A stretch of DNA of 48,491 nt from Anaeroplasma bactoclasticum (GCA_023667245.1 JAMPAL010000005.1:1-48491); one strand, 5' to 3'; positions 1 to 6,827 are shown, counted from the stretch's first letter. Numbers and translations: made by a program. The notes: a model not told the origin generated them from the letters alone.

Positions 1-34
1 TAGTTTGAAAAAGCGAAAATAGGACGTTGCCAGC
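1..34 (+). rRNA. rrf: 5S rRNA, 3' end only
   Basis: The first ~34 bases match the conserved 3' part of Firmicute 5S rRNA: the GCGAAAATAGGACG stretch followed by GTTGCCAG, the 3' strand of the closing helix. The rest of the gene lies outside the window. A tRNA array starts about 50 bp downstream, so the window opens at the end of an rrn operon. The exact 3' end is uncertain by a few bases. Confidence 0.75.
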
Positions 35-85
35 TCCTTTCTATATTCATTTGAATACCTAAGACATTCACACTTACGCACGTAT

Positions 86-161
86 GGAGGATTAGCTCAG
101 CTGGGAGAGCATCTGCCTTACAAGCAGAGGGTCGGCGGTTCGAGCCCGTCATCCTCCACCA
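86..161 (+). tRNA. tRNA-Val (UAC)
   Basis: Acceptor GGAGGAT pairs with ATCCTCC. The anticodon loop CTTACAA sits in a TCTGC/GCAGA stem and carries TAC. CCA is encoded. First tRNA after the 5S gene. Confidence 0.95.
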
Positions 162-165
162 TTGT

Positions 166-241
166 GCCGACTTAGCTCAATCGGTAGAGCAACTGACTTG
201 TAATCAGTAGGTTGTGGGTTCAATTCCTATAGTCGGCACCA
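166..241 (+). tRNA. tRNA-Thr (UGU)
   Basis: Acceptor GCCGACT/AGTCGGC; anticodon arm ACTGA-CTTGTAA-TCAGT with anticodon TGT; encoded CCA. Confidence 0.95.
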
Positions 242-248
242 TTAGGAT

Positions 249-324
249 GTCCTCGTAGCTCAGTTGGCAGAGCAACTGACTTTTAATCAGTGGGTCGGAC
301 GTTCGAATCGTCTCGGGGACACCA
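249..324 (+). tRNA. tRNA-Lys (UUU)
   Basis: Acceptor GTCCTCG/CGGGGAC (with G-U pairing); anticodon arm ACTGA-CTTTTAA-TCAGT with anticodon TTT; encoded CCA. Confidence 0.95.
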
Positions 325-345
325 TCTTTTTTTACAATCACGTAT

Positions 346-432
346 GCCTGAGTGGCGGAATAGGTAGACGCGCAGGACTTAAAATCCTGTGGTAGCAATA
401 CCGTGCCGGTTCGACCCCGGCCTTAGGCACCA
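346..432 (+). tRNA. tRNA-Leu (UAA)
   Basis: Class II tRNA of 87 nt with a long variable arm. Acceptor GCCTGAG/CTTAGGC; anticodon arm CAGGA-CTTAAAA-TCCTG with anticodon TAA; encoded CCA. Confidence 0.95.
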
Positions 433-441
433 TCACAACGT

Positions 442-517
442 GGGTCCATAGCTCAGCTGGGAGAGCACCTGTTTTGCACGCAGGGGGTCGAGGGTTCGAG
501 TCCCTTTGGATCCACCA
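442..517 (+). tRNA. tRNA-Ala (UGC)
   Basis: Acceptor GGGTCCA/TGGATCC; anticodon arm CCTGT-TTTGCAC-GCAGG with anticodon TGC; encoded CCA. Confidence 0.95.
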
Positions 518-538
518 TTTTTTTAAACTTGGTACTAT

Positions 539-615
539 GGCGGTGTAGCTTAGCTGGCTATAGCGTCCGGTTCATACCCGGAAGGTCGGGGGTTCAAGTC
601 CCTCCGCCGCTACCA
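539..615 (+). tRNA. tRNA-Met (CAU), elongator
   Basis: 77 nt. Acceptor GGCGGTG/CGCCGCT; anticodon arm TCCGG-TTCATAC-CCGGA with anticodon CAT; encoded CCA. The anticodon stem lacks the three G-C pairs of an initiator. The overall sequence resembles the elongator tRNA-Met of Bacillus and Mycoplasma as I remember them. Confidence 0.85.
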
Positions 616-634
616 TTTTATCATTCTAAGGAAT

Positions 635-711
635 GGACCTTTAGCTCAGTTGGTCAGAGCCCCCGGCTCATAACCGGTTGGTCCTAGGTTCGAGTCCTAG
701 AAGGTCCACCA
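635..711 (+). tRNA. tRNA-Ile2 (CAU, presumed lysidine-modified)
   Basis: 77 nt with anticodon CAT and acceptor GGACCTT/AAGGTCC. It is called Ile2 rather than Met because of its similarity to known Firmicute/Mollicute tRNA-Ile(k2CAU) and its place between Met and Ser, as in B. subtilis trnB. The 27:43 position at the base of the anticodon stem reads C against U, a mismatch. The tilS gene that would modify C34 is not in the window. Confidence 0.8.
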
Positions 712-726
712 TAATATAAAAAATAC

Positions 727-817
727 GGAGAAATACCCAAGTCTGGCTGAAGGGATCGGTCTTGAAAACCGACAGGGTGTAACAGCCGCGGGGGTTCGAA
801 TCCCTCTTTCTCCGCCA
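727..817 (+). tRNA. tRNA-Ser (UGA)
   Basis: Class II tRNA of 91 nt. Acceptor GGAGAAA/TTTCTCC; anticodon arm TCGGT-CTTGAAA-ACCGA with anticodon TGA; G discriminator; encoded CCA. Confidence 0.95.
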
Positions 818-828
818 TTTTTTAAGAA

Positions 829-904
<76 letters not shown>

Positions 905-905
905 A

Positions 906-981
906 GGTTCCATGGTGTAGTGGTTAACATGCCAGTCTGTCACACTGGAGATCGCGGGTTCAAGTCCCGTTGGAACCGCCA
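906..981 (+). tRNA. tRNA-Asp (GUC)
   Basis: Acceptor GGTTCCA/TGGAACC; anticodon arm CCAGT-CTGTCAC-ACTGG with anticodon GTC; G discriminator; encoded CCA. Confidence 0.95.
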
Positions 982-988
982 TTTTGTT

Positions 989-1064
989 GGCTAGGTAGCT
1001 CAGTCGGTAGAGCAATGGACTGAAAATCCATGTGTCGCCGGTTCGATCCCGGCCCAAGCCACCA
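989..1064 (+). tRNA. tRNA-Phe (GAA), acceptor-stem mismatch
   Basis: Anticodon arm ATGGA-CTGAAAA-TCCAT with anticodon GAA; T stem GCCGG/CCGGC; encoded CCA. Acceptor GGCTAGG against CCAAGCC leaves an A5-A68 mismatch where related tRNA-Phe genes have a Watson-Crick pair. Last tRNA of the array. Confidence 0.93.
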
Positions 1065-1078
1065 TTATGAAAATTTAG

Positions 1079-1111
1079 AAGAACTTAATCGGAAGGTTAA
1101 GTTCTTTTTTT
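1079..1111 (+). terminator. terminator of the rRNA/tRNA operon
   Basis: Perfect 10-bp stem AAGAACTTAA/TTAAGTTCTT around an 8-base loop, followed by a T run. It sits 14 bp after tRNA-Phe. Confidence 0.9.
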
Positions 1112-1171
1112 GTTTTTTAGTCTCATATTAAAAATAATAAAAGAGAAAGACTATTCTATTTATATAATAAT

Positions 1172-1280
1172 AAAAAATCCCTAAAAGGGATTAAACAGAA
1201 AAGGCGGCAGATGATAAAAATCGTTACAGGAATATCCAGGCTCATAGAATCAAAAACATGAGAGCCTTAGCACCTTTTAC
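1172..1280 (-). ncRNA. unidentified small RNA (~108 nt) with own promoter and terminator
   Basis: On the minus strand a TATAAT box (1287-1292) is followed about 7 nt later by a compact segment that can fold. The ends AAAAGGTG and CGCCTTTT close an 8-bp stem. Inside are a GGCTC/GAGCC hairpin and two short hairpins (GGA-TAT-TCC and GAT-TTTT-ATC) on either side of TGTAAC. A terminator ends it (AATCCCT-AAA-AGGGATT at 1176-1192, then T residues). There is no open frame of note. The GGTGCTAAG start and CCTGTAAC motif faintly recall the Alu domain of bacterial SRP RNA, but the SRP S-domain GGAAGGAAGCAGC motif is absent. I do not recognise the family. Confidence 0.55.
1176..1192 (-). terminator. terminator of the small RNA
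   Basis: Perfect 7-bp stem with a 3-base loop, followed on the minus strand by TTTTTTA. Confidence 0.7.
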
Positions 1281-1286
1281 ACAATA

Positions 1287-1292
1287 ATTATA
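1287..1292 (-). promoter_or_regulatory. -10 box of the small RNA
   Basis: TATAAT on the minus strand. A weak -35 (TTACCT) lies 17 nt upstream at about 1310-1315. Confidence 0.5.
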
Positions 1293-1375
1293 TCAGATAA
1301 AAATAAATAAGGTAATAAAAATTATGCATTGCTGGCATAATTCTTGCTATGTTATTGTTATGAAAATTGAAAAAA

Positions 1376-1394
1376 CTTAGTAAATTATACTAAG
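1376..1394 (-). terminator. terminator after the four-cysteine mini-protein
   Basis: Perfect 7-bp stem CTTAGTA/TACTAAG with a 5-base loop, then a T run on the minus strand. It lies just below the stop codon of the small minus-strand gene. Confidence 0.75.
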
Positions 1395-1399
1395 ATTTT

Positions 1400-1531
1400 T
1401 TATTCATTTTCATCAGTGTATTTAGGCTTTTTTAAATATGGACATGTTGTTATTTTAGTAGTACAATTATCTGTATAAAAACAGTCTCCACATTTCTCAT
1501 TTTTTCTTCTTTTTGCATTTTTTAGTTCCAT
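1400..1531 (-). CDS. small four-cysteine protein (43 aa), unknown function
   Basis: A 43-residue frame starts at ATG 1531 behind a very strong purine-rich ribosome site (AAGGGGGGGAG, 4-5 nt spacing) and ends at TAA just before a terminator, so it has the signals of a real gene. It is highly basic at the N-terminus (MELKNAKRRK). A compact C-x2-C-x6-C-x6-C pattern at residues 14-30 could bind zinc or an iron-sulfur cluster. There are no membrane segments or signal peptide. I do not recognise a family. It is divergent from the hydrogenase-like gene at 1657, about 125 bp apart. Confidence 0.65.
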   Translation of the reverse strand: MELKNAKRRKNEKCGDCFYTDNCTTKITTCPYLKKPKYTDENE

Positions 1532-1609
1532 GAACTCCCCCCCTTTTTTATTAGTATAACCAAATTGTAAAAATTTATGTAATTATTAAAAAAAATACTG
1601 AAGTTATGT

Positions 1610-1615
1610 TATAAT
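1610..1615 (+). promoter_or_regulatory. -10 box for the hydrogenase-like/DUF2779 operon
   Basis: TATAAT 42 bp before the start codon. No convincing -35 is seen at the right distance. Confidence 0.45.
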
Positions 1616-1656
1616 ATGAAGTAAATAGATATAAATAGTTAAGGTTAGGTGTATAT

Positions 1657-2772
1657 ATGAAAGTATCAATAAATCAAAAAGTGTACCAAATAGAGGATAC
1701 AGATAGTCCCATTTTTTTACTAGATTTTTTGGCTAAGGAAAATATTTTTCCAATCTCTGATGTAGAACTTTTAAAAACATTTGATGATATAAAAGTAGAA
1801 ATGGAATCATGCGATGATTTAGTAAATGCTGATGAGGTTATGTTAAAAGATGGACAAGTTATATATACTTTATCAGATAAGATTGTTGCATATTATAATG
1901 CATTGTGGATTTCTAATTTTTCTTCTATAGATAAAATCGATTTAGATGCAAGTAATTATCATATTTTAATATGTGAACCACACATATATCAAGAATGTTT
2001 CAATGCATATCAAGATAAAGGTTTTCAGGATATAATTAATTTAAAATTTGCGGAAATGATTTATTATCTCGAGGTAAGTCATCAGTTATTACTAGATAAG
2101 TCTAAAAAACTAGATTTAACACATCAAGATCCTATATGGATTGTTAAACATAATCTACTACATTATCCAGCTAATAGAGTATTAAACATAAAATCTCCTG
2201 AAGAAATAGCAGCTATTTTGATCAAAGAATATTATCAAAGAATCCGTCATATTGAAAAACCTATTCATATAACATATATCACCACTTCTCATTTATCCTA
2301 TAAAACAGTAAGGTCTCAAATCTTGTGCACAAATTCTATGATTGACCAAGTCGTATTGATGAATCAATTTGAGGTTGCTGGAAGTGGCTCTTGCTATGAT
2401 GGCGGTATTTCAAAAGAAATTTATATAAAAGATACAGTAGAAATAGATACTTCCTACAATGCTATGATTGTTTTTCAGTTATTTGAACAAATGGGATTTA
2501 AAGCAGAATCTTTTGAAACAAGTATAAAGGATGATATTTTATGGGTTTCTGCTAGATATAAAGAGGTTAGATTTGATGTATGTGTCTGTCCCAAATTTTT
2601 AAGCATAGAACAACTAGATGCACTAACTGATGTTGATTTTGTTTTTATAGCTGATACTTTTCCTCATTTACAATATCAGAAGATGACAGCTTTTTTAGAG
2701 GATTACAATATGAATCATATATATAAGAAATTTTTATTATATCCCGGTTATTCTACTATATGTAGGAGATAA
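1657..2772 (+). CDS. degenerate [FeFe]-hydrogenase-like protein lacking H-cluster ligands
   Basis: 371 residues, soluble, start set by TAGGTG 5 nt upstream. I read it as a distant paralogue of the HydA at 38536-40332. Residues 1-80 follow HydA's N-terminal 2Fe-2S fold, with almost all cysteines gone. Residues ~100-340 follow the H-cluster domain. Anchors are GFQDIINLKF for GFDDVTDVNF, HYPANRVLNIKSPEE for YYPQYLDNLSSCKSPQQ, ILIKEYY for SMIKHYY, IDQVVLMNQFEVA for IDYVLTTREYARL, and SGSCYDGGI for GVIFGATGGV. The four H-cluster cysteines (HydA 314, 370, 514, 518) correspond to non-cysteine positions near residues 163, 209, 331 and 335, and the ferredoxin domains are missing. It cannot be a hydrogenase; a structural, sensor or scaffold role is inference. 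It overlaps the next gene by one base. The homology is read by eye and moderate in certainty; reading frame and operon are secure. Confidence 0.7.
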   Translation: MKVSINQKVYQIEDTDSPIFLLDFLAKENIFPISDVELLKTFDDIKVEMESCDDLVNADEVMLKDGQVIYTLSDKIVAYYNALWISNFSSIDKIDLDASNYHILICEPHIYQECFNAYQDKGFQDIINLKFAEMIYYLEVSHQLLLDKSKKLDLTHQDPIWIVKHNLLHYPANRVLNIKSPEEIAAILIKEYYQRIRHIEKPIHITYITTSHLSYKTVRSQILCTNSMIDQVVLMNQFEVAGSGSCYDGGISKEIYIKDTVEIDTSYNAMIVFQLFEQMGFKAESFETSIKDDILWVSARYKEVRFDVCVCPKFLSIEQLDALTDVDFVFIADTFPHLQYQKMTAFLEDYNMNHIYKKFLLYPGYSTICRR

Positions 2773-4727
2773 TGATGAATATATCTAAGACCTTATTTAA
2801 AAATTTAACAAGATGCAAAAATTTTCCAAGTCTATATGATATATACATGAACCGTTCATTCCATGAAGTACAGGCAATAGATGGAAAGAAACTTGAAAAA
2901 GATCACGCCATTATGCAAGCAATGAGTCAATTTGCACAAACCAATATTGAATCTCATCAAGAGGAAATAATAGAGATGCTCAATGAAATGTTTGACATTG
3001 AAACCGGAGAAGATTTAACAAATATTACAAATCCACAACTAGAGGCATTTCAGACTATTTTTACTGAGGTAGAACGACTAGCTATCTTGCATGTTTCAAA
3101 TGTATTTCAACACCCTATTATAGCTTCAACAAATACATACGAGCAAAAAAAGTATGAATACAGATATGATGGGAATACATTTTATTGTTTCTTAGATGGC
3201 TATTTAGAAGATGAAGAGAAGATTTATATTTTTGAGGTAAAGGCAACGACTAGTAGAAAATATGATGATTTGAAGATGAAAATAAAACAAGAAGAAATTC
3301 CTCTTTTTAAGTCAAATGAAGAAGGAATTTCTACATTTGTAGGTGATCAATTAGTAGGCCAAAAAATAGGAAGTAAGACTATTACACAAGAAATGATAGA
3401 TAAGAAAAAGCAAAAATTATTGAATCGCTATTCAGATTGTGGAAAGTATATATATGATTTGTCTGTAGAACGTCACATTATTGAACAATCTTTGATTCAA
3501 AAACATCTAGAAAAACCCAAATCAATAGCGTATTATTTAGTGGTTTTAAATGCTGAATATCGCTTTAGTGGTCGATATAATAGTCAACAGCAGCCAATTT
3601 ATGATCAAGATGCAAAAGGGAATGCGCTATTTAAAATATATGATTTTAGCGATATCACAAAGCTATATCAAAATCAAATTCAAATAGAACGAGATCAGTT
3701 AATGCATCAATTAACCTATTTAGAAATTCACTCTCATCAATTGGGTGAACACTGTGAATATAAGAAAACTACTGCTTGTAAATTTTGCAAAATTTGTATG
3801 AAAGATGTTTTATGTGAAGGATCTATTTTGGAGTATACAGGTAAGCATTATGCCTTCACAGAAGAACAAGGGGGCAAGAAAAAAATTATACCCGTTTATG
3901 ATTTAATCAATAGAGGATACGCCACAATGGAGCAAGCATATCCCTATATAACAAAACTTGATAATATTGTAGAATATCAAAGTCTGATGAGCCATCAACC
4001 ATATATGGATAAAGAACGAATACGATATGCACTTGCCTCAATTCAGTATCCCATCTATTATTTAGATTTTGAAAGCTATAATTGTCCACTACCACGATAT
4101 AAAGGAGAAAGTCCCTACCAACAATCTTTGTTTCAGTATTCGCTACATATTGAAAAAAGTGAAAATCAGTGCGATTTGATTCAAAATCATCGAGAGTTTT
4201 TGGCACCAGATCATCAAGATCGAAGACTAGAATTGGTAAAACAGCTAATAAAAGATATTGATTTATCAGCAGGTGGTACTGTAATGGTATACAATAAATC
4301 GTTTGAAAAAACTAGATTAAAAGAACTCTCATACATATATCCTCAATACAAGAAAGAATTAGATACGATTAATAATCATATATTTGATTTGTTAGAAGTG
4401 TTAAAAGGAACAACATCACTTTATGAAAAGGTGCTGCCAGAAGGAGTTATGAATGAGTCAAATCAAAAACCGAGCTTTACATATTATCATTATATGATGC
4501 ATGGATCTTTTTCAATTAAGAAGGTTTTACCTTTATTTACGGATTTATCATATCAAGATTTAGAGGTAAAAAATGGTACTGAGGCCATTATTACTTATGG
4601 ATTATTTCCTTATTTTAGTGAGGAAGAATACCAAAATAAATACTTGGCATTGCGAACGTATTGTCGACAAGATACTTGGGCCATGGTATGTATATTAAGA
4701 GGATTGAAAAAAGAAGTGTTAAAATAG
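2772..4727 (+). CDS. DUF2779 family protein: Cas4/RecB-like nuclease plus DEDD-type exonuclease
   Basis: 651 residues. The N-terminal half looks like a PD-(D/E)XK nuclease: D142 in FLDGYL, then E155-x-K157 in IFEVKATT. C15 (LTRC) plus a cluster at C328, C336, C339, C342 and C348 could hold a 4Fe-4S cluster as in Cas4/AddB. The C-terminal half (~425-645) is the DUF2779 RNase-H-like exonuclease fold: D432/E434 in YYLDFES, N508 and E512 in YNKSFEK, D634 in YCRQDTW. The start could be 2772 or 2775; AGGAG at 2763-2767 suits either. It is coupled to the hydrogenase-like gene, and a bidirectional terminator follows. DNA or RNA processing, perhaps repair or defence, is inferred; the substrate is unknown. 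Confidence 0.8.
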   Translation: MMNISKTLFKNLTRCKNFPSLYDIYMNRSFHEVQAIDGKKLEKDHAIMQAMSQFAQTNIESHQEEIIEMLNEMFDIETGEDLTNITNPQLEAFQTIFTEVERLAILHVSNVFQHPIIASTNTYEQKKYEYRYDGNTFYCFLDGYLEDEEKIYIFEVKATTSRKYDDLKMKIKQEEIPLFKSNEEGISTFVGDQLVGQKIGSKTITQEMIDKKKQKLLNRYSDCGKYIYDLSVERHIIEQSLIQKHLEKPKSIAYYLVVLNAEYRFSGRYNSQQQPIYDQDAKGNALFKIYDFSDITKLYQNQIQIERDQLMHQLTYLEIHSHQLGEHCEYKKTTACKFCKICMKDVLCEGSILEYTGKHYAFTEEQGGKKKIIPVYDLINRGYATMEQAYPYITKLDNIVEYQSLMSHQPYMDKERIRYALASIQYPIYYLDFESYNCPLPRYKGESPYQQSLFQYSLHIEKSENQCDLIQNHREFLAPDHQDRRLELVKQLIKDIDLSAGGTVMVYNKSFEKTRLKELSYIYPQYKKELDTINNHIFDLLEVLKGTTSLYEKVLPEGVMNESNQKPSFTYYHYMMHGSFSIKKVLPLFTDLSYQDLEVKNGTEAIITYGLFPYFSEEEYQNKYLALRTYCRQDTWAMVCILRGLKKEVLK

Positions 4728-4740
4728 TCTAGGGAAGTAA

Positions 4741-4778
4741 AAAATGAGACTCTTCAAATTTGAAGAATCTCATTTTAT
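4741..4778. terminator. bidirectional terminator
   Basis: AAAATGAGA and TCTCATTTT flank an inner perfect palindrome TCTTCAAATTTGAAGA. A and T runs at both ends let it serve the convergent DUF2779 gene and rimO. Confidence 0.9.
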
Positions 4779-4786
4779 TTTTTATG

Positions 4787-6091
4787 CTACTCTATTTCTG
4801 ACCATATACCAATCAAGTCATAATCTGTTGCTTCTACAATTTTAACTTTTTTAATTGTACCCACATAACCTTCATGGAAAGCAGAAAAAATATATATAGC
4901 TCCATCCACATCATCTGGTGCGTAATGATAGCTTCTAGCCGTATATCGTTGATATCTAGCATCATAGTGATCTATAATGCAATCAAATGTTTGGCCAATC
5001 AAACTTTGATGATATTGAAGTGAAATTTCATTTTGCAATTTCATAATCATATCTTTTCGTTTATTCATTATAGAAGAATCTACTTTGGGATACATCTCAA
5101 AACCTGATGTATCCTCTTCATCAGAATAGGTGAAAACGCCCAATCTATTGAACTTTTGGTTAGCTACAAAATCATATAAGATATGAAAATCCTCCTTGGT
5201 TTCTCCTGGGAATCCTACAATAAGGGTTGTGCGGATGACCGCATTAGGTATTTGACTACGAATACATTGCATCAAACGCGTAAGAAAATCATAATCTCCT
5301 CTTCTATTCATAGCGCTTAGCATATGATTTGAGGCATGTTGAATAGGAATATCAAAGTATTTGGCAATTTTTAAATTCGTTTTGATTTCTTCTATGAGTT
5401 CTTTTGTAATTTCATCGGGATATAAGTAAAGTACACGAATCATTTCAAAAGACTCTATTTTGGATAATTCATGCAATAGTGCTGCTAAAGTCTTACCTTC
5501 ATTTAAATCGCTCCCATAACGAGTTGTATCTTGACCAATCAGGGTAATTTCTTTTACGCCTTGGTTAGCTAAATAATAGGCTTCTTCTAAAAGGCTATCA
5601 AAAGATCTACTCTTAAATGGACCCCGAATAAGTGGAATTGCACAATAACTACAGCGGTTATTACAACCCTCGGAAATGCGCAAATAAGCACTATGTGGTA
5701 AAGTTGTAATCACGCGATTTGTATAGTCCATTGAATAAGAAGTTGGCGTATGAAGTATTTTTTGAAATACTTCATCAATATGATCATAATCTTGAATAGG
5801 AAAGTAGATATCTACTTCAGGAATTTCTCGTTTTAGGTCTTCTAAATAACGTTCTACTAGACAACCCATAGCAATAATAGTTCTATTTCTTTTTTGTTCT
5901 ACCAAATCCAAAATGGTATCAATGGCTTCCTTTTTAGCGTTTTCAATAAAGCCACAAGTATTTACAACTAAAATATCTGCTTGACTTAATGCATTCGTAA
6001 TTTTAATTTGATATTTCTTAGCTACACCTAAAAATAATTCTGTGTCAATTAGATTTTTAGCACAACCAAGTGAAATCATTCCAAGTTTCAT
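4787..6091 (-). CDS. rimO: ribosomal protein S12 methylthiotransferase RimO
   Basis: 434 residues, usual for the family. A radical-SAM enzyme that adds a methylthio group to the conserved Asp of ribosomal protein S12. The N-terminal UPF0004 domain carries cluster cysteines C10 (SLGCAKN), C46 (NTCGF) and C77 (GCL). The radical-SAM triad C143-x3-C147-x2-C150 lies in CNNRCSYCAIP. A TRAM-type tail follows. SLGCAKN and the S12-type N-terminus favour RimO over MiaB. AGGTGAG precedes ATG 6091. It is transcribed alone from a consensus-like promoter and is divergent from the PduL-type gene. Confidence 0.93.
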   Translation of the reverse strand: MKLGMISLGCAKNLIDTELFLGVAKKYQIKITNALSQADILVVNTCGFIENAKKEAIDTILDLVEQKRNRTIIAMGCLVERYLEDLKREIPEVDIYFPIQDYDHIDEVFQKILHTPTSYSMDYTNRVITTLPHSAYLRISEGCNNRCSYCAIPLIRGPFKSRSFDSLLEEAYYLANQGVKEITLIGQDTTRYGSDLNEGKTLAALLHELSKIESFEMIRVLYLYPDEITKELIEEIKTNLKIAKYFDIPIQHASNHMLSAMNRRGDYDFLTRLMQCIRSQIPNAVIRTTLIVGFPGETKEDFHILYDFVANQKFNRLGVFTYSDEEDTSGFEMYPKVDSSIMNKRKDMIMKLQNEISLQYHQSLIGQTFDCIIDHYDARYQRYTARSYHYAPDDVDGAIYIFSAFHEGYVGTIKKVKIVEATDYDLIGIWSEIE

Positions 6092-6130
6092 TTGCTCACC
6101 TATATTCGTTAAAAGTTTTTATACCAATAT

Positions 6131-6159
6131 ATTATACTATAATAGACAAATATTTTCAA
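6131..6159 (-). promoter_or_regulatory. rimO promoter
   Basis: Minus strand: TTGAAA (6154-6159), 17-nt spacer, TATAAT (6131-6136), about 40 nt before the start codon. Confidence 0.8.
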
Positions 6160-6177
6160 ATTTATTAGGTCTTATTT

Positions 6178-6206
6178 TTGACCAAATATCAATTTTTTGC
6201 TATAAT
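6178..6206 (+). promoter_or_regulatory. promoter of the PduL-type gene
   Basis: TTGACC (6178-6183), 17-nt spacer, TATAAT (6201-6206). It stands back to back with the rimO promoter. Confidence 0.85.
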
Positions 6207-6242
6207 ATATATAAAGAGGAAAACGAAAGAAGGAAATATCAT

Positions 6243-6818
6243 ATGGGAAAAGAATTTATTGTTGAAACATCTGCTCGCCATATTCATTTAACTGAAGCAG
6301 ATTTTAAAGTATTATTTGGAACTGAGGCAACTCTTACACCAAAGAAAGATTTATCACAACCAGGACAATTTGCATGCGCTGAACGTGTAACTGTTGTAGG
6401 TCCAAAAAAGGAACTTCCAGGAGTATCTATTTTGGGTCCTTTTAGAAAGGCATCACAAGTTGAACTTTCTGCAACAGATGCAAGAAGTTTAGGACTAGGT
6501 ATTGCAATTCGAGAATCAGGCGATTTAGCAGGAACACCAGGATGTAAATTAGTTGGTCCTTGTGGGGAAATTGAACTTTCTGAGGGAGTAATTGTTGCCA
6601 AGAGACATATCCATGCAACAGTAAAAGATGCGGAAATGTTGGGCGTAAAAGATAAAGATATTGTTAAAGTAGAAGTCAAAACTCCAGAACGTTCTTTAAT
6701 TTTTGGTGATGTAGTAGTGAGAGTCAGTGATACATACGCACTTGCAATGCATATTGATACAGATGAGTCAAATGCAGCAGGTATGGTACCTGGTGTAATG
6801 GGGGCCATTGTAAAATAA
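6243..6818 (+). CDS. pduL: phosphate propanoyltransferase / PduL-type phosphotransacylase
   Basis: 191 residues from ATG 6243, chosen because it follows GAAGGAAAT and because the upstream in-frame extension runs through the promoter. PduL enzymes exchange phosphate and CoA on acyl groups (acyl-CoA + Pi to acyl-phosphate + CoA), replacing Pta. The two PduL half-domains show metal-binding histidines: ARHIHLT near residue 14, KRHIHAT near 122, and AMHIDTD near 173. There is no microcompartment targeting tail and no shell genes nearby, so a general housekeeping phosphotransacetylase role feeding acetate kinase is inferred. Monocistronic. Confidence 0.92.
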   Translation: MGKEFIVETSARHIHLTEADFKVLFGTEATLTPKKDLSQPGQFACAERVTVVGPKKELPGVSILGPFRKASQVELSATDARSLGLGIAIRESGDLAGTPGCKLVGPCGEIELSEGVIVAKRHIHATVKDAEMLGVKDKDIVKVEVKTPERSLIFGDVVVRVSDTYALAMHIDTDESNAAGMVPGVMGAIVK

Positions 6819-6827
6819 TTGAGAAAT

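Noticed and set aside
1172-1280. Calling the small RNA an SRP RNA or tmRNA
   Set aside because: Only a short Alu-like resemblance is present; the SRP S-domain motif and any tmRNA tag frame or tRNA-like ends are missing.
1657-2772. Annotating the hydrogenase-like protein as an active [FeFe] hydrogenase
   Set aside because: All four H-cluster cysteine positions and the ferredoxin clusters are absent.
3907-4206. Antisense frame within the DUF2779 gene
   Set aside because: Shadow of the main frame, no ribosome site, inside a gene with clear motifs.
4787-6091. MiaB instead of RimO
   Set aside because: The short N-terminus with SLGCAKN and overall pattern fit RimO; MiaB has a longer N-terminal extension and different signatures.
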